From JAXHUM01 sp034189325 (lineage in GTDB: Bacteria; Desulfobacterota; DSM-4660; Desulfatiglandales; Desulfatiglandaceae): a stretch of DNA of 64,000 bases. Of the stretch, positions 26,006 to 35,168 are shown in pieces. The notes beneath the pieces were generated by a model. That model was not told the DNA's origin. It worked only from the letters and a program-made list of their open reading frames with translations, and ran no database searches. Location: the NCBI GenBank assembly GCA_034189325.1, contig JAXHUM010000062.1, positions 62,001 through 126,000 on the forward strand, given 5' to 3'. Every line of letters begins with the position of its first letter. Position 1 is the first letter of the stretch. The translations under genes were made by a program, and so were the position numbers.

Positions 26006-26455
26006 ATGAAGATAATAGGAGGAATACTCGTAATCCTGGCTCTGTGCACGATTTTCATACCCCAGTTTTACACATGCCAGTATCACGGCAAGGCAATTCA
26101 TTGCACAAAACCTAACCTCACGATCCCAATGAAGTGCCTTTATTCGGCAAGGGCTGAGATTGCCATGGGCGTCATATTGACCTTTGTCGGAGGGTTTCTT
26201 TTCTTTAGTAGACAACGGGAGACGAGAAGGGTGCTCTCTGCAATAGGCGTTCTTTTGGGCATATTTATCCTTCTTCTTGTTGTCGGGAAGGGATTTCCCG
26301 CGCCCCTTATCGGAGTCTGTATGAAACCCGACATGCCCTGTGTCACTGTCATGCAGTCTGCCTGCTACGCCATAGGCATCATCACCATAGTCACCAGTCT
26401 GGTAGCCCTGGTCCTAAATTTTCTGCCTGAAAAGTGGATGCCGCCGAAGGAATGA
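26006..26455 (+). CDS. DUF4418 family membrane protein
   Basis: A 149-residue protein with four hydrophobic segments (about 2-20, 50-67, 74-95 and 118-138). The Cys pattern typical of DUF4418 includes MKCLYSARAEIAMG after the first loop and Cys in the GVCMKPDMPCVTVMQSACY loop. ATG 26006 has AAGGAGG upstream. DUF4418 genes are known to travel with MacB/FtsX-type ABC genes, as here. The role is not established; paired Cys facing the periplasm could be redox active (inference). Confidence 0.72.
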   Translation: MKIIGGILVILALCTIFIPQFYTCQYHGKAIHCTKPNLTIPMKCLYSARAEIAMGVILTFVGGFLFFSRQRETRRVLSAIGVLLGIFILLLVVGKGFPAPLIGVCMKPDMPCVTVMQSACYAIGIITIVTSLVALVLNFLPEKWMPPKE

Positions 26456-26919
26456 AGTGAGTCCCGTTTAGGTCTTTTTTGGTTCCTTTCCCGACACCTC
26501 CGACTGCAAAAGAAACGAATGAATCTCTTTTCAAGGGCATTGATTGGTGATGTCACTTTGCTACGTTTTTGCCTCGGACAGCAGTCTTTTGTGAGTTCCC
26601 AAAAATGGCTTGTCGTGATATTTTCTTGATATTAACAACAACCTTGTGCTAAATTTAAAAAATTGGATCATTAGAGAACCCTACCAAACAAATGCCAAGA
26701 CCCGATAGTTGTATCAAAACACACAAACCTTAAAACCTTCATTCTCGTTATGCGCTTTGGGATTTATGACCCTAATAAGAGCAAGATGAAACAGGTTGTG
26801 TGCACCCTACATGTCTCCTATTCCGACTGTTGAAGAACCGTTTGTGAGCGAACGTCTTTTTCTTAAAAGGTTTTCATAGACAGCTCCCAGTTAGGTTCGC
26901 TCAAACGTCTGGGTCGCTT
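26456..26919. other. Intergenic leader of the FtsX-type ABC genes
   Basis: A 464-bp region without a credible gene. It ends with a long-range inverted repeat (26845-26903) immediately before the first permease gene, which itself lacks a visible ribosome-binding site. Confidence 0.5.
26845..26903 (+). promoter_or_regulatory. Inverted repeat just before a start codon lacking a Shine-Dalgarno
   Basis: TGAGCGAAC (26845-26853) and GTTCGCTCA (26895-26903) are perfect 9-bp arms separated by 41 nt; ACGTCT also follows both arms region-wise. The ATG of the permease follows 16 nt later with no purine-rich site. The structure could control translation or be a two-site operator. Confidence 0.4.
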
Positions 26920-28119
26920 ATGAGTTTTATTTATCTCATTGTACAAAACATCATGGGCCGGCGTTTCAGGAGTGCTCTGATTTCTCTGTTCATTATGGTC
27001 CTGGCTGGCTTCTTACTCTCCATTACGCTCTTGGCCAAGAGTATGGAGCACAGCTTGAAGGTGGGAACCGAGAGGTTGGGAGCCGATATTGTAGTCGTGC
27101 CTAAAGGAAAACAACTCGAGGCCCAAACGGCAATCCTCATAGGTGAGCCGGTCACAGGGGCATGGATGCCGGAAGAGAACCTCGAAAGGATAAGTCGGAT
27201 GGAAGGTGTTGACAAGACCAGCCCCCAGCTTTATCTCCAAACCCTGACAGGGGCTGCGTGCTGCTCGGCTTGGACAATGTTCTTACTCGTGTTCGATCCT
27301 GAGACCGATTTTATCATCATGCCTTGGCTCAGAAAAGAGCTGGATAAACCCCTGGGCAAGTTTGATATCATTGGCGGTGACTGGATAATCGTCCCGGAAG
27401 AGACCGGGGAAATCAGGGTCTTCGGCACGGAGCTTAACCTGGCAGGCAAGCTTGAGCCAACGGGGATGGGACTGGACAAGACCATGTTTTTAACTATGGA
27501 AACGGCCAAGGCTATTGCTAAGGCATCTGTTAACCTTGCTGCCAAGCCCCTGAAGATCCCTGAAGGCCAGATCTCAGCTGTCCAGGTCAAGGTGAAGGAG
27601 GGCTATTCCATCGAAGAGGTGGCGAATTCCATAATGTCGGAGGTCCCCGGGACATATTGCATTGCCAGTATCGAACTCAGTCGGCTTGTCCATAGGCAGA
27701 CAGCCGGTCTGTTTCGTGCCCTCTTCATGGGACTGGGCATCATCTGGGGCCTGGCTGTGCTGCTTACCAGCTTGCTCTTCTCCATTATGGTGGGGGAGCG
27801 GCGCCGAGAGATCGGGATGCTTCGAGCGGTCGGGGCCAGCCGTAACTTCATCTTGAAGCTGTTCCTCACTGAAAGCGCCATACTGGGATTGGGGGGCGGT
27901 ATTGTGGGGATCGCCCTCTCAGTGCTTTTAATTTACCTTTTCCGGGTTCTGCTGATGTTGACCACGGAAGCGCCCCTCCTGATCCCGCCCCTGTTCAGCA
28001 TTTTGGGATTTATGATGGCGTGTCTCGTCATTGCCCTGGTCATGGCCCTGCCCGCCCTTCTCTATCCAGCGATGAGGGCCGGCCGTATCGACCCGGTGGA
28101 GGCCATGCGGGAGGTATAA
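26920..28119 (+). CDS. FtsX/MacB-type ABC permease 1
   Basis: A 399-residue permease of the MacB/FtsX class. One N-terminal transmembrane helix (about 15-35) leads to a large periplasmic domain (about 40-265), then three C-terminal helices. GERRREIGMLRAVGASRNFILKLFLTES is the cytoplasmic coupling segment, and the ending LYPAMRAGRIDPVEAMREV is typical. The start is supported by alignment with the adjacent paralogue (MSFIYLIVQNIMGRRFRS versus MSLLYLVMQGIRGRRFRS) even though no ribosome-binding site is seen. Such systems export or extract lipids, peptides or lipoproteins. Confidence 0.85.
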   Translation: MSFIYLIVQNIMGRRFRSALISLFIMVLAGFLLSITLLAKSMEHSLKVGTERLGADIVVVPKGKQLEAQTAILIGEPVTGAWMPEENLERISRMEGVDKTSPQLYLQTLTGAACCSAWTMFLLVFDPETDFIIMPWLRKELDKPLGKFDIIGGDWIIVPEETGEIRVFGTELNLAGKLEPTGMGLDKTMFLTMETAKAIAKASVNLAAKPLKIPEGQISAVQVKVKEGYSIEEVANSIMSEVPGTYCIASIELSRLVHRQTAGLFRALFMGLGIIWGLAVLLTSLLFSIMVGERRREIGMLRAVGASRNFILKLFLTESAILGLGGGIVGIALSVLLIYLFRVLLMLTTEAPLLIPPLFSILGFMMACLVIALVMALPALLYPAMRAGRIDPVEAMREV

Positions 28120-28123
28120 CCGA

Positions 28124-29320
28124 TTGTCCCTTCTTTACCTGGTGATGCAAGGTATCCGAGGCAGACGGTTCCGTAGCAGCCTCATTTGCCTATTTATTAC
28201 GGTTCTCACCGGTTTCCTTATGATTACCACCTTAATGATCCGGGGGGTAGAAAGTAGCCTACGAAAGGGCATGGAAAAGCTGGGGGCCGACATTGTCATG
28301 GTTCCTTACGCATTCGGTCAAGAAGCTCAGACAGCCGTGCTGGCGGGCAGGCCGGTTGTCAAGAGCCTGATACCTGCCATGCAGGTGGATACGGCAAAAA
28401 AAATGAAGGAGGTGGACAAGGTCAGTCCCCAACTCTATCTTGGCTCAGTTACAGGCTCGCCTTACTGTACTGCCGGGCCGATGTATGTCTTTGCCTTTGA
28501 ACCTGACACGGACTTTACTGTCCTGCCATGGCTGCGGGGGAAACTCAGAGCCCCTTTGGGCGAGGATGAAGCAATAGGAGGGACGCTCGTTTCCTTACCT
28601 TCAGATGCCTCCGGTATTGAGCTTGGAGGCCGGAAACTAAAACTACGGGGCAGCCTTGAATCTACTGGCATATGGCTCGACCAGGCCCTCTTTGTCACTT
28701 TTGAGACCGGCTTCATGCTTGTAGAAGACTCGGGACTCAAGTCGATCATACCCCTGGGAAAGGCGAGGGATTTTGTGAGCACAATCTCCATTAAATTAAA
28801 GCGGGGCTATTCCATTGACACGACGGCGACCAAGGCCATGATGGCCACAGGGGCCTGGCCCGTTCGTAGTCCCACCTTGCCGCGTCTCCTTGAGTCACAA
28901 AGGGCCGGACTGATTCAAAGCCTTTTGGTCGCCTTAGGAGTCATCTGGGGATTGGCAGTGGTGTTGTCCGGTCTCGTCTTTTCCCTTATCGTAGGGGAGC
29001 GACGACGTGAAATCGGAATGCTCCGGGCGGTGGGGGCCAGTCGCAACTTTATTTTCAGGCTTTTTCTCACCGAGAGCGCTCTCCTTGCAGCTGTCGGGGG
29101 CGTGGCCGGGATCGTTGTCAGTCTTCTCTTTATCTATCTCCTGCAATCTTGGCTTATTGCGACTTTGGAATTACCCTTTTTGTTCCCGGCGTTACCGAGG
29201 CTTATCGGGTTCATGATCGGCTGTCTGGTCATAGCCCTTGCCCTTGCCCTGCCGGCCCTTCTCTATCCAGCTGTTAAGGCCAGTCGCCTCGACCCCTCAG
29301 TGGCTATGCGGGAGGTATAG
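28124..29320 (+). CDS. FtsX/MacB-type ABC permease 2
   Basis: A 398-residue paralogue of the preceding gene with the same one-plus-three helix layout, GERRREIGMLRAVGASRNFIFRLFLTES and ending ASRLDPSVAMREV. Translation begins at TTG, 4 bp after the upstream stop, with GGAGGT as ribosome-binding site. The periplasmic domains share a Y-C-(T/S)A motif (GSPYCTAGPM here, GAACCSAWTM upstream), so both may hold Cys in the same place. The two permeases likely form a heterodimer. Confidence 0.85.
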   Translation: MSLLYLVMQGIRGRRFRSSLICLFITVLTGFLMITTLMIRGVESSLRKGMEKLGADIVMVPYAFGQEAQTAVLAGRPVVKSLIPAMQVDTAKKMKEVDKVSPQLYLGSVTGSPYCTAGPMYVFAFEPDTDFTVLPWLRGKLRAPLGEDEAIGGTLVSLPSDASGIELGGRKLKLRGSLESTGIWLDQALFVTFETGFMLVEDSGLKSIIPLGKARDFVSTISIKLKRGYSIDTTATKAMMATGAWPVRSPTLPRLLESQRAGLIQSLLVALGVIWGLAVVLSGLVFSLIVGERRREIGMLRAVGASRNFIFRLFLTESALLAAVGGVAGIVVSLLFIYLLQSWLIATLELPFLFPALPRLIGFMIGCLVIALALALPALLYPAVKASRLDPSVAMREV

Positions 29321-29324
29321 CATC

Positions 29325-29993
29325 ATGATTGAGTTGTCACAGGTAAGGAAGATCTACAAACAGAAAAAACGAGTCCCGGTCACTGCTGTGGCCGAGCTGA
29401 ATCTAATGATTTCTCCCGGAGAGTTTCTGGTGATCACGGGACGGTCAGGCTGTGGAAAGACAACGGTGCTGAACATCATCGCCGGGCTGGCCAGGCCTAC
29501 CTCTGGGAGCCTCCTGATTGATGGCACGGACGTTTGGACCATGGACGACAAAGAGATCTCCACGCTTCGCAATGAGAAAATGGGATTTATGTTTCAGGTC
29601 CCCAGCCTCATTCCGACCTTGACCGTCCTTGATAATGTGGTGGTGCCTACTATGTTCACCCGCAATGAGAATCAAGGGGATGTCTATGAGCGCGCGGCAG
29701 AGGCCCTGGAATCGGTGGGTCTCTCTCACAGGCTTGAAGCCTACCCGCGATATCTTTCAGCCGGAGAGGAAAAAAGGGTGGTCATCGCTCGTTCTATCAT
29801 AAACCGTCCCCCCATCCTTCTTGCTGACGAGCCGACAGCCAATCTGGATGAACTCACCGAAAGGGACATCATGGCGCTGATTGAGAAAATACATGGTGAA
29901 GGTACAACCATTATCTTGGTCACCCACCATCCCAGCCTTATCGGTTATGGGACAAGACATCTCACCATGGCCGACGGCAGACTTGTCTTATGA
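29325..29993 (+). CDS. LolD/MacB-type ABC ATPase
   Basis: A 222-residue ATPase: Walker A GRSGCGKTT (39-47), FQVPSLIPTLTVLDNV, signature LSAGEEKRVVIARSI, Walker B ILLADEPTANLDE and VTHHPS. ATG at 29325 lies 4 bp after the permease stop; a longer frame inside the permease gene is not credible. It powers the two FtsX-type permeases. The signature has AGEEKR instead of GGQQQR, a mild variation seen in this class. Confidence 0.88.
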   Translation: MIELSQVRKIYKQKKRVPVTAVAELNLMISPGEFLVITGRSGCGKTTVLNIIAGLARPTSGSLLIDGTDVWTMDDKEISTLRNEKMGFMFQVPSLIPTLTVLDNVVVPTMFTRNENQGDVYERAAEALESVGLSHRLEAYPRYLSAGEEKRVVIARSIINRPPILLADEPTANLDELTERDIMALIEKIHGEGTTIILVTHHPSLIGYGTRHLTMADGRLVL

Positions 29994-30100
29994 AGTGACG
30001 CGATCCGATGCCTGTCAAGCCAAAATGGCTACCCGTTGCGTGAGTCCTTTCCGGGCCTGCCATTTGCCATTAGAGCAAAGCACCTTTACAAAAGGAAAAT

Positions 30101-30302
30101 AAGACGATTGTTGTGGTGAATGCCCGGGACGATAAGAGGATCGCAGGATCGTGGATCTGAATACTGAGACGAGGCCGTCGTTATAGGTGGAAACATCATT
30201 ACAAAAAGAGACCTTGAGTCGATAGATATATTTGCCGTGGCCATAACAAAAAAGGTGCTCCCTCCTGAAACCTTACAGGGATTTGGTGAGGATATCAATT
30301 GA
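30101..30302 (+). pseudogene. Frameshifted remnant of an unknown gene
   Basis: In 29994-30343 two short collinear peptides appear in different frames: TIVVVNARDDKRIAGSWI ending at a TGA near 30160, then DEAVVIGGNIITKRDLESID...GFGEDIN ending at 30302. Both have coding-like composition and together suggest a small gene broken by a frameshift. No family recognised. Confidence 0.3.
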
Positions 30303-30343
30303 GTGCTGCGAGATATGGGTCATTTTCTGAGGAGCGGAAAGAG

Positions 30344-31375
30344 ATGAAAGCGGTCAAACTCCATTCTTGCACGGTATGGCAAGCTCTCTTAACCGCCTTT
30401 GTCGTGCTTTTTCTGACAATGGGAGCCTGTCGGGACAAGGTTGTACAGAAAGAACAGCGAGAGGTCTCCTTCGGCACCGGAGTCACGATTGATGAGGAAT
30501 TGAGCGCATTATCGCGGGCGATAATCAGGGCAATCAACAACGGTGCTCCACACTTCAAGATGAGGTCTCATGAGAATCCAGGTGGTACTCCCGAGGTCCT
30601 GGAGTATCTTCATCGCTATGACATTTGCGGCCTATCTTTAGACGAGGCATCCCAGGCCTATCACGGCTTCTTTCAATGGAAAGGACAGCCTCATCCTCAA
30701 CTGAGGTTGCTCAACATCATAGGTGTTCTCCCAATAAGCTTTGTCGCAGCGTCTGATAGTGATATCAAGTCGATCAGCGACCTGGATGGAAAGCCCCTTG
30801 GGAGCGGCAACATTGGAAAAACAGGGTATTTCAAAGTGACGCAGCTTCTGAAAGCGTTGAACATCAGACCTCAGTGGAGACATGGCCCCTGGAGGGCCCA
30901 GATCGACTTATATCATCAAGAGGCTCTTGATGTTTTTCTGCATCAAGGCGCTGTCGCCCCGATACTCTTGGAGTGTTCGCAGCACCGTCCCTTTCATATT
31001 CTTGGGCTATCCAATGTGGAATTATCCAGAGGCGGTCAATCTTATAGAGGAACCGGCCTTGTTTACCCACCGTGCTCTATTCGTGAGGGGACATACCTGA
31101 ACCAGTCGGAAAGCAGAGAGACCTTCGGCCTGATGCTCGGATACTTCACCCGCCAAGATGTCCCTGAGGAGGTGGGGTACTGGATGGTAAAAGCAGCATG
31201 GGTAGATGTGTGGAACCTCTCGGCATCTTATAAGCCCCTGAAATTTCAGGTCCTTCGCTTTCCCAAGCTCACGCTGGAGCAGGGTCCCTTTCCCCTGCAT
31301 CCAGGTGCCGTACGATTCTACCGAGAGATCAAGCTGGAGGTTCCGGATCGGCTCTTACCTCCGGAAATGCGTTAA
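30344..31375 (+). CDS. TAXI-type TRAP solute-binding lipoprotein
   Basis: A 343-residue lipoprotein (MGAC lipobox, C29) of the NMT1/TAXI class. The family frame is visible in FGTGVTIDEELSALSRAI (usual GT-xxG-x-Y-P), a central LPISFVAASDSDIKSISDLDGKPLGSG, and the C-terminal VGYWMVKAAW. ATG 30344 with GGAGCGG upstream is preferred over an upstream start. No TRAP membrane subunit gene is adjacent, so it is an orphan or works with the neighbouring FtsX-type ABC genes. Ligand unknown. Confidence 0.75.
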   Translation: MKAVKLHSCTVWQALLTAFVVLFLTMGACRDKVVQKEQREVSFGTGVTIDEELSALSRAIIRAINNGAPHFKMRSHENPGGTPEVLEYLHRYDICGLSLDEASQAYHGFFQWKGQPHPQLRLLNIIGVLPISFVAASDSDIKSISDLDGKPLGSGNIGKTGYFKVTQLLKALNIRPQWRHGPWRAQIDLYHQEALDVFLHQGAVAPILLECSQHRPFHILGLSNVELSRGGQSYRGTGLVYPPCSIREGTYLNQSESRETFGLMLGYFTRQDVPEEVGYWMVKAAWVDVWNLSASYKPLKFQVLRFPKLTLEQGPFPLHPGAVRFYREIKLEVPDRLLPPEMR

Positions 31376-31500
31376 GTAAAAGGATTCTCCCACTTATGCG
31401 GAACTGCTTGAGACTTATTGACAACATCTCTCCCCGTATTGCTGAACCCCTCATCCCAGAGACAGTGGGGTTGAAGGGTTCCCTCATCGAAAAGACCGGT

Positions 31501-32202
31501 TCAAGTCAGCTCAAACACTATGGTGATTTCCAGAGGGACCTCTCCTTTATAAAGCGTTGCGGGAGGTCTTGGGAAGGGACATGCGTCTTTGAGGGCTTTG
31601 AGCGCCGCTTGATCCAATACCTCATGCCTGGACGACCTGAGCACCTTGACGGATTTCACATTTCCGTCAGATAAGATAGTAAAATGTATGGTCACTCTTC
31701 CTTCCCTATGCGTGACTCTGGCAACTTTGGGATACTTTTTGCGACTCTCTATTCTCATTCGTACCATCTCAAGATAGCTCCTATCAGTCATGACCTCGTC
31801 TTCAGCGTTGATCATGTTTTGGGGGTCCCACTCGGAGATGTGCACGCCGGGAACATCGGGAGCATCGGGCATACAGTCCTGCCCCACAAGGCTTTTCGGA
31901 AGATCGGCCTCAAAAGGAGAAAAGGTTGTCGGTTCAAAATGGAGGAGCTTCCTTGGACTGACCTTAAGCCTATAAGGATCAATGGACGGCTTTGGCCTTC
32001 TAGGCCTAGGGCGGGGTCTCGGAATATCTCTTGTGAACGGCTTTGTTATGTCCTTCAGAGTTAATTCAATGCAGGTAAATCTGTTTGATCGATAGAGATC
32101 GGTAAGATGCATGAATATAAAGAGATGAATCACAAGGGAGACCCCCACGAAACCAGTGATGAGACGCTTGGGCCTTCTTTTCTGTGTATTGTTCGGTTTC
32201 AT
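31501..32202 (-). CDS. tonB: TonB-type energy transducer
   Basis: A 233-residue protein with one N-terminal transmembrane helix (about 13-36), a proline/arginine linker (PRPRPRPRRPKP) and a TonB C-terminal domain: MRIESRKKYPKVARVTHREGRVTIHF, LSDGNVKSVKVLRSS and a final ITIVFEL. ATG 32202 is used; a TTG at 32253 would only add a polar leader. It ends the minus-strand TonB-system locus and links ExbB-ExbD in the inner membrane to the receptor at 36672-38792. Confidence 0.88.
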   Translation of the reverse strand: MKPNNTQKRRPKRLITGFVGVSLVIHLFIFMHLTDLYRSNRFTCIELTLKDITKPFTRDIPRPRPRPRRPKPSIDPYRLKVSPRKLLHFEPTTFSPFEADLPKSLVGQDCMPDAPDVPGVHISEWDPQNMINAEDEVMTDRSYLEMVRMRIESRKKYPKVARVTHREGRVTIHFTILSDGNVKSVKVLRSSRHEVLDQAALKALKDACPFPRPPATLYKGEVPLEITIVFELT

Positions 32203-32275
32203 TGAATATATTGTCGGAGGTGTCCGCAAATGATGTTGATCAATTTGAAACAAACCGGATGGTTCATCTTATCTA

Positions 32276-32683
32276 TCAAAAGTCCTTCTCAGTGGCAAGG
32301 CACAGCCTACCGGCACCTGCCGCCTTAGCGAGATCCATAACCTTAACGGCTTTGCCGAGGATTACGGCTCTGTCAGCTCTGATAACGACCAACCTATCTT
32401 CCTGGTTATCGATCACTTGCCTAAGCTGTTGAAGGAGCCTTACCTGAGAGACCTCCTGGTTATCGAAAAAGACCCGTCCTTGTTGATCCACGTAAACAGT
32501 AATCACCTCCTCGGTCTGTGGGGCTGAGGCCTTTGCTTGTGGAAGTTTGATCTTGATGCCTTCATCCACCATGAAGTTGGTGGTCAGTAAAAAGTAGATC
32601 AGGAGTAAAAAAACAATGTCGATCAGGGAGGTCAGTGGGACCTGAACTTTTATGCGATCTTTATCTCTGCTAGGAATAAACAT
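32276..32683 (-). CDS. exbD: ExbD-type biopolymer transport protein
   Basis: A 135-residue protein with one transmembrane helix bearing the proton-conducting Asp (PLTSLIDIVFLLLIYFL, Asp near 22), followed by a periplasmic domain with VYVDQQGRVFFDN and VVIRADRAV. Length is normal for ExbD/TolR. It lies 10 bp after exbB. Confidence 0.93.
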   Translation of the reverse strand: MFIPSRDKDRIKVQVPLTSLIDIVFLLLIYFLLTTNFMVDEGIKIKLPQAKASAPQTEEVITVYVDQQGRVFFDNQEVSQVRLLQQLRQVIDNQEDRLVVIRADRAVILGKAVKVMDLAKAAGAGRLCLATEKDF

Positions 32684-32693
32684 AATGCCCCCT

Positions 32694-33302
32694 TTAAGAT
32701 CTCCTGTTCACCGCCTTGAGAAACCGAACCGTACCGTCGTGGAGTAGTGCCTGACATTTGTCTACACGTGAAATCAGGTAGCTGTGAGCGACCATTGTTG
32801 GGAGGGCAACGGCCAGGCCCAAGGCAGTGGTCAGCATGGCCTCCCATATGCCTCCGGCAAGGACGGCGGCATTGACCTTTCCTCCCATCTCCTGAATGAC
32901 CATGAAGGCCTTGATCATGCCCAGGACAGTCCCCAATAGACCCAGTAGGGGTGTGATGTTTCCAATGGTGGCCAGCGCCTGAAGGTAGCGCGAAAATTCT
33001 CTGACCTCTTCATCCGTGGAATGGATAATAACCGTCTCAGTGGTCTCACGGTCCTGATCAATGACCTCTATAACATTTGTCAAGATACGTCCTATGGGGG
33101 AATTGATTCCCGTCACCAGATTGAGTGCTTGGTTGAGTCTGTTTTCGCGGACATGCTGAGCGGATGTCTCCACCAAACCAATATCCCGGACTCGCAGGCG
33201 TGCAAAATAGATTAACCTTTCTAGGAAAATGGCGAGGGCGAGGACGGAACATAAAAGAATAGGCCCGACAAGAATGCCCCCTTTGTCAAGAAAATCGATC
33301 AT
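32694..33302 (-). CDS. exbB: ExbB/TolQ-type proton channel subunit
   Basis: A 202-residue three-helix membrane protein. The family block LATIGNITPLLGLLGTVLGMIKAF (about 110-133) and the third-helix AMLTTALGLAVALPTMVAHSYL are intact. With ExbD it forms the proton-driven motor for TonB. It follows the Asp-repeat protein by 50 bp in the same direction. Confidence 0.93.
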   Translation of the reverse strand: MIDFLDKGGILVGPILLCSVLALAIFLERLIYFARLRVRDIGLVETSAQHVRENRLNQALNLVTGINSPIGRILTNVIEVIDQDRETTETVIIHSTDEEVREFSRYLQALATIGNITPLLGLLGTVLGMIKAFMVIQEMGGKVNAAVLAGGIWEAMLTTALGLAVALPTMVAHSYLISRVDKCQALLHDGTVRFLKAVNRRS

Positions 33303-33352
33303 GTCTTTAAGCCTCCGTAATTGGTCTTGTATGTACGTGCACCCTCTCTTGA

Positions 33353-35098
33353 TTATCTATCTTCTATGTCCGGTTCACCGTCAAAGTCGAGATCCCTTGA
33401 ACGTCTCACCAGAGTCTCAGATTCATCGTATTGCTCCCACAGATCGGGTTTGCCATCATTATTCGTGTCATCCTCCACTCTCGAAAGACTACCTTTATGG
33501 TAATAGTACCAGGTATCCACCCGGCTATCTCCCTCCTTGTCCTTTTCTGCTCGTATGGGCTGTTGAGCGTCGTCGTAAAACCAGGTAATGTCCAAGCGAT
33601 CAGCAGCGTCAAGTTTTTCCTGACTCCTGATCAATTTCCCCTTGGCATCGTAATGTTCCCTTATGTCCAGATTACCGTCACCATCTTCGTCAATCTCTTT
33701 GCATGTTAAAGTGTTTTTTTTGTAATAATACCGAGTCTCCACCTTTCCATCTCCGTCAGCATCCATCTCCGTCACAACAGACCATGCGTCTCGGCAGAAC
33801 CACTGTACGATCTCAAAACGACCGTCGTTATCTTGGTCCCTGATGAGCCTCTGCTCTTTTCCTCTTTTGTAGTAGACTTTGGTGTCGACTTTCCCATTGC
33901 CGATATCGTCCCTTTCTATTCTTGCAAGCCCTCCCTCTCGATAATACTCCCAGGTATCGATCTTCCCCTCGTAGTCGGTATCGCTTTCCACCCTTTGCTT
34001 TTCTCCTTTACCGTTGAAATAGATTTTCACGTCCGCCTTACCATCTCTATTTTTATCGTGGGTCTGGAGATAGGGCCTACCCTCTTTGAACAGGGTAAGG
34101 CTTTCGTTGAATCCATCCCCGTCTGCATCATACATCACCTTGACCTGTTTGCCGTTGAGGTAAATCCTGATCCTGTCTATCACGCCTTTGTGTCTTGTAT
34201 CCTCCTCAATTCTCTCAGTTAAACCTTGAGCATCAAAATGGCAAAAAAGATCCTTTTTCCCGTCAAAATTGGTATCCTTCTCCTGGCAAAACGGTTTTCC
34301 ATGCCTAAAGCGGGTTGTCGTATCGAAGAGGTTATCCCCGTTTGTATCTTTTTGCTGTTCCATGGGCAGGCCATCTTTAAATCGGGTGATGATCTCAAAC
34401 CTTCCGTCCAGATCCAGATCCTTCTTTTGCTCCCGGAGATCTCCCTGGCGATAAGTGCGGACCTGTTCCATCCTCCCATCCTTATCCAGGTCGTGACGGC
34501 TTTCTTCGGGAGAACCGCCGGCATCATAAAAAGTGATCCTTTCCGGTCGGCCATCCCCATCATTATCGATCCGCCTCTCAAGAGGTTTGTTATCCCGATA
34601 GGTCTGCCGGACATTCGCCTTGCCATCACCATCGGTGTCCTTCGTGGAAGAGCAAAGCTGTCCTTCATTGAACTTGTAAATGCTGTCAAACAGACCGTCT
34701 CCTGTAGTGTCTTTTTTGATCTCCAGAGGACGTTCCTGGGAATCAAAGATTACGATATTATCTATACGCCCCGTCTTTGTTGATGATTTCTCGTGTCGTA
34801 TTCTTTTCCCTCGATCAAAATAATCCCACCTATCAATCTTTTGGTCACGATTCGAGTCTCTCTCGACCCTTACAATCTGCTCAAGCGCGTAATACTGGAA
34901 CCGATCCATGACCCCGTCTGCATTGCTGTCGATCTCCATTTTGATGATCTTTCCCTGTTTATCAAGGTGGGCTATCTGGTCTATTCTTCCATCATTGGTG
35001 ATGTCCCGCTTTACAATCCTTCCCTCTACCAATGCCGATTCAGACAAGGATAGACCAATGATCGTTACCAGAATGATAAAACTGCTCAAATTCTTCAT
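33353..35098 (-). CDS. Exported protein of 23 Asp-rich tandem repeats
   Basis: A 581-residue protein with a signal peptide (about 1-24) and then almost entirely tandem repeats of about 23-25 residues. Each repeat carries a D-x-[DN]-x-D-G-x-x-[DE] loop followed by an aromatic strand such as WxYYxxGxL. I count 23 such loops (for example DSNADGVMD, DTDGDGKAN, DADGDGKVE, DTNNDGKPD). The loops look like calcium-binding or dockerin/thrombospondin type-3-like sites. It sits between the TonB motor genes and the ferredoxin gene. Function unknown; metal-loaded rigid rod or surface/periplasmic scaffold is an inference. Confidence 0.8.
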   Translation of the reverse strand: MKNLSSFIILVTIIGLSLSESALVEGRIVKRDITNDGRIDQIAHLDKQGKIIKMEIDSNADGVMDRFQYYALEQIVRVERDSNRDQKIDRWDYFDRGKRIRHEKSSTKTGRIDNIVIFDSQERPLEIKKDTTGDGLFDSIYKFNEGQLCSSTKDTDGDGKANVRQTYRDNKPLERRIDNDGDGRPERITFYDAGGSPEESRHDLDKDGRMEQVRTYRQGDLREQKKDLDLDGRFEIITRFKDGLPMEQQKDTNGDNLFDTTTRFRHGKPFCQEKDTNFDGKKDLFCHFDAQGLTERIEEDTRHKGVIDRIRIYLNGKQVKVMYDADGDGFNESLTLFKEGRPYLQTHDKNRDGKADVKIYFNGKGEKQRVESDTDYEGKIDTWEYYREGGLARIERDDIGNGKVDTKVYYKRGKEQRLIRDQDNDGRFEIVQWFCRDAWSVVTEMDADGDGKVETRYYYKKNTLTCKEIDEDGDGNLDIREHYDAKGKLIRSQEKLDAADRLDITWFYDDAQQPIRAEKDKEGDSRVDTWYYYHKGSLSRVEDDTNNDGKPDLWEQYDESETLVRRSRDLDFDGEPDIEDR

Positions 35099-35168
35099 AA
35101 GGACGCCCTATAAGTCAGATATCCAGAGATCCCAATGACCATCTCTTTTGAACGGTTAAGGCTATCAG

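Noticed and set aside
31445..31472. AACCCC/GGGGTT hairpin between convergent TAXI and tonB genes as terminator
   Set aside because: Only 6 bp with a 16-nt loop and no T-run on either side; too weak to call.
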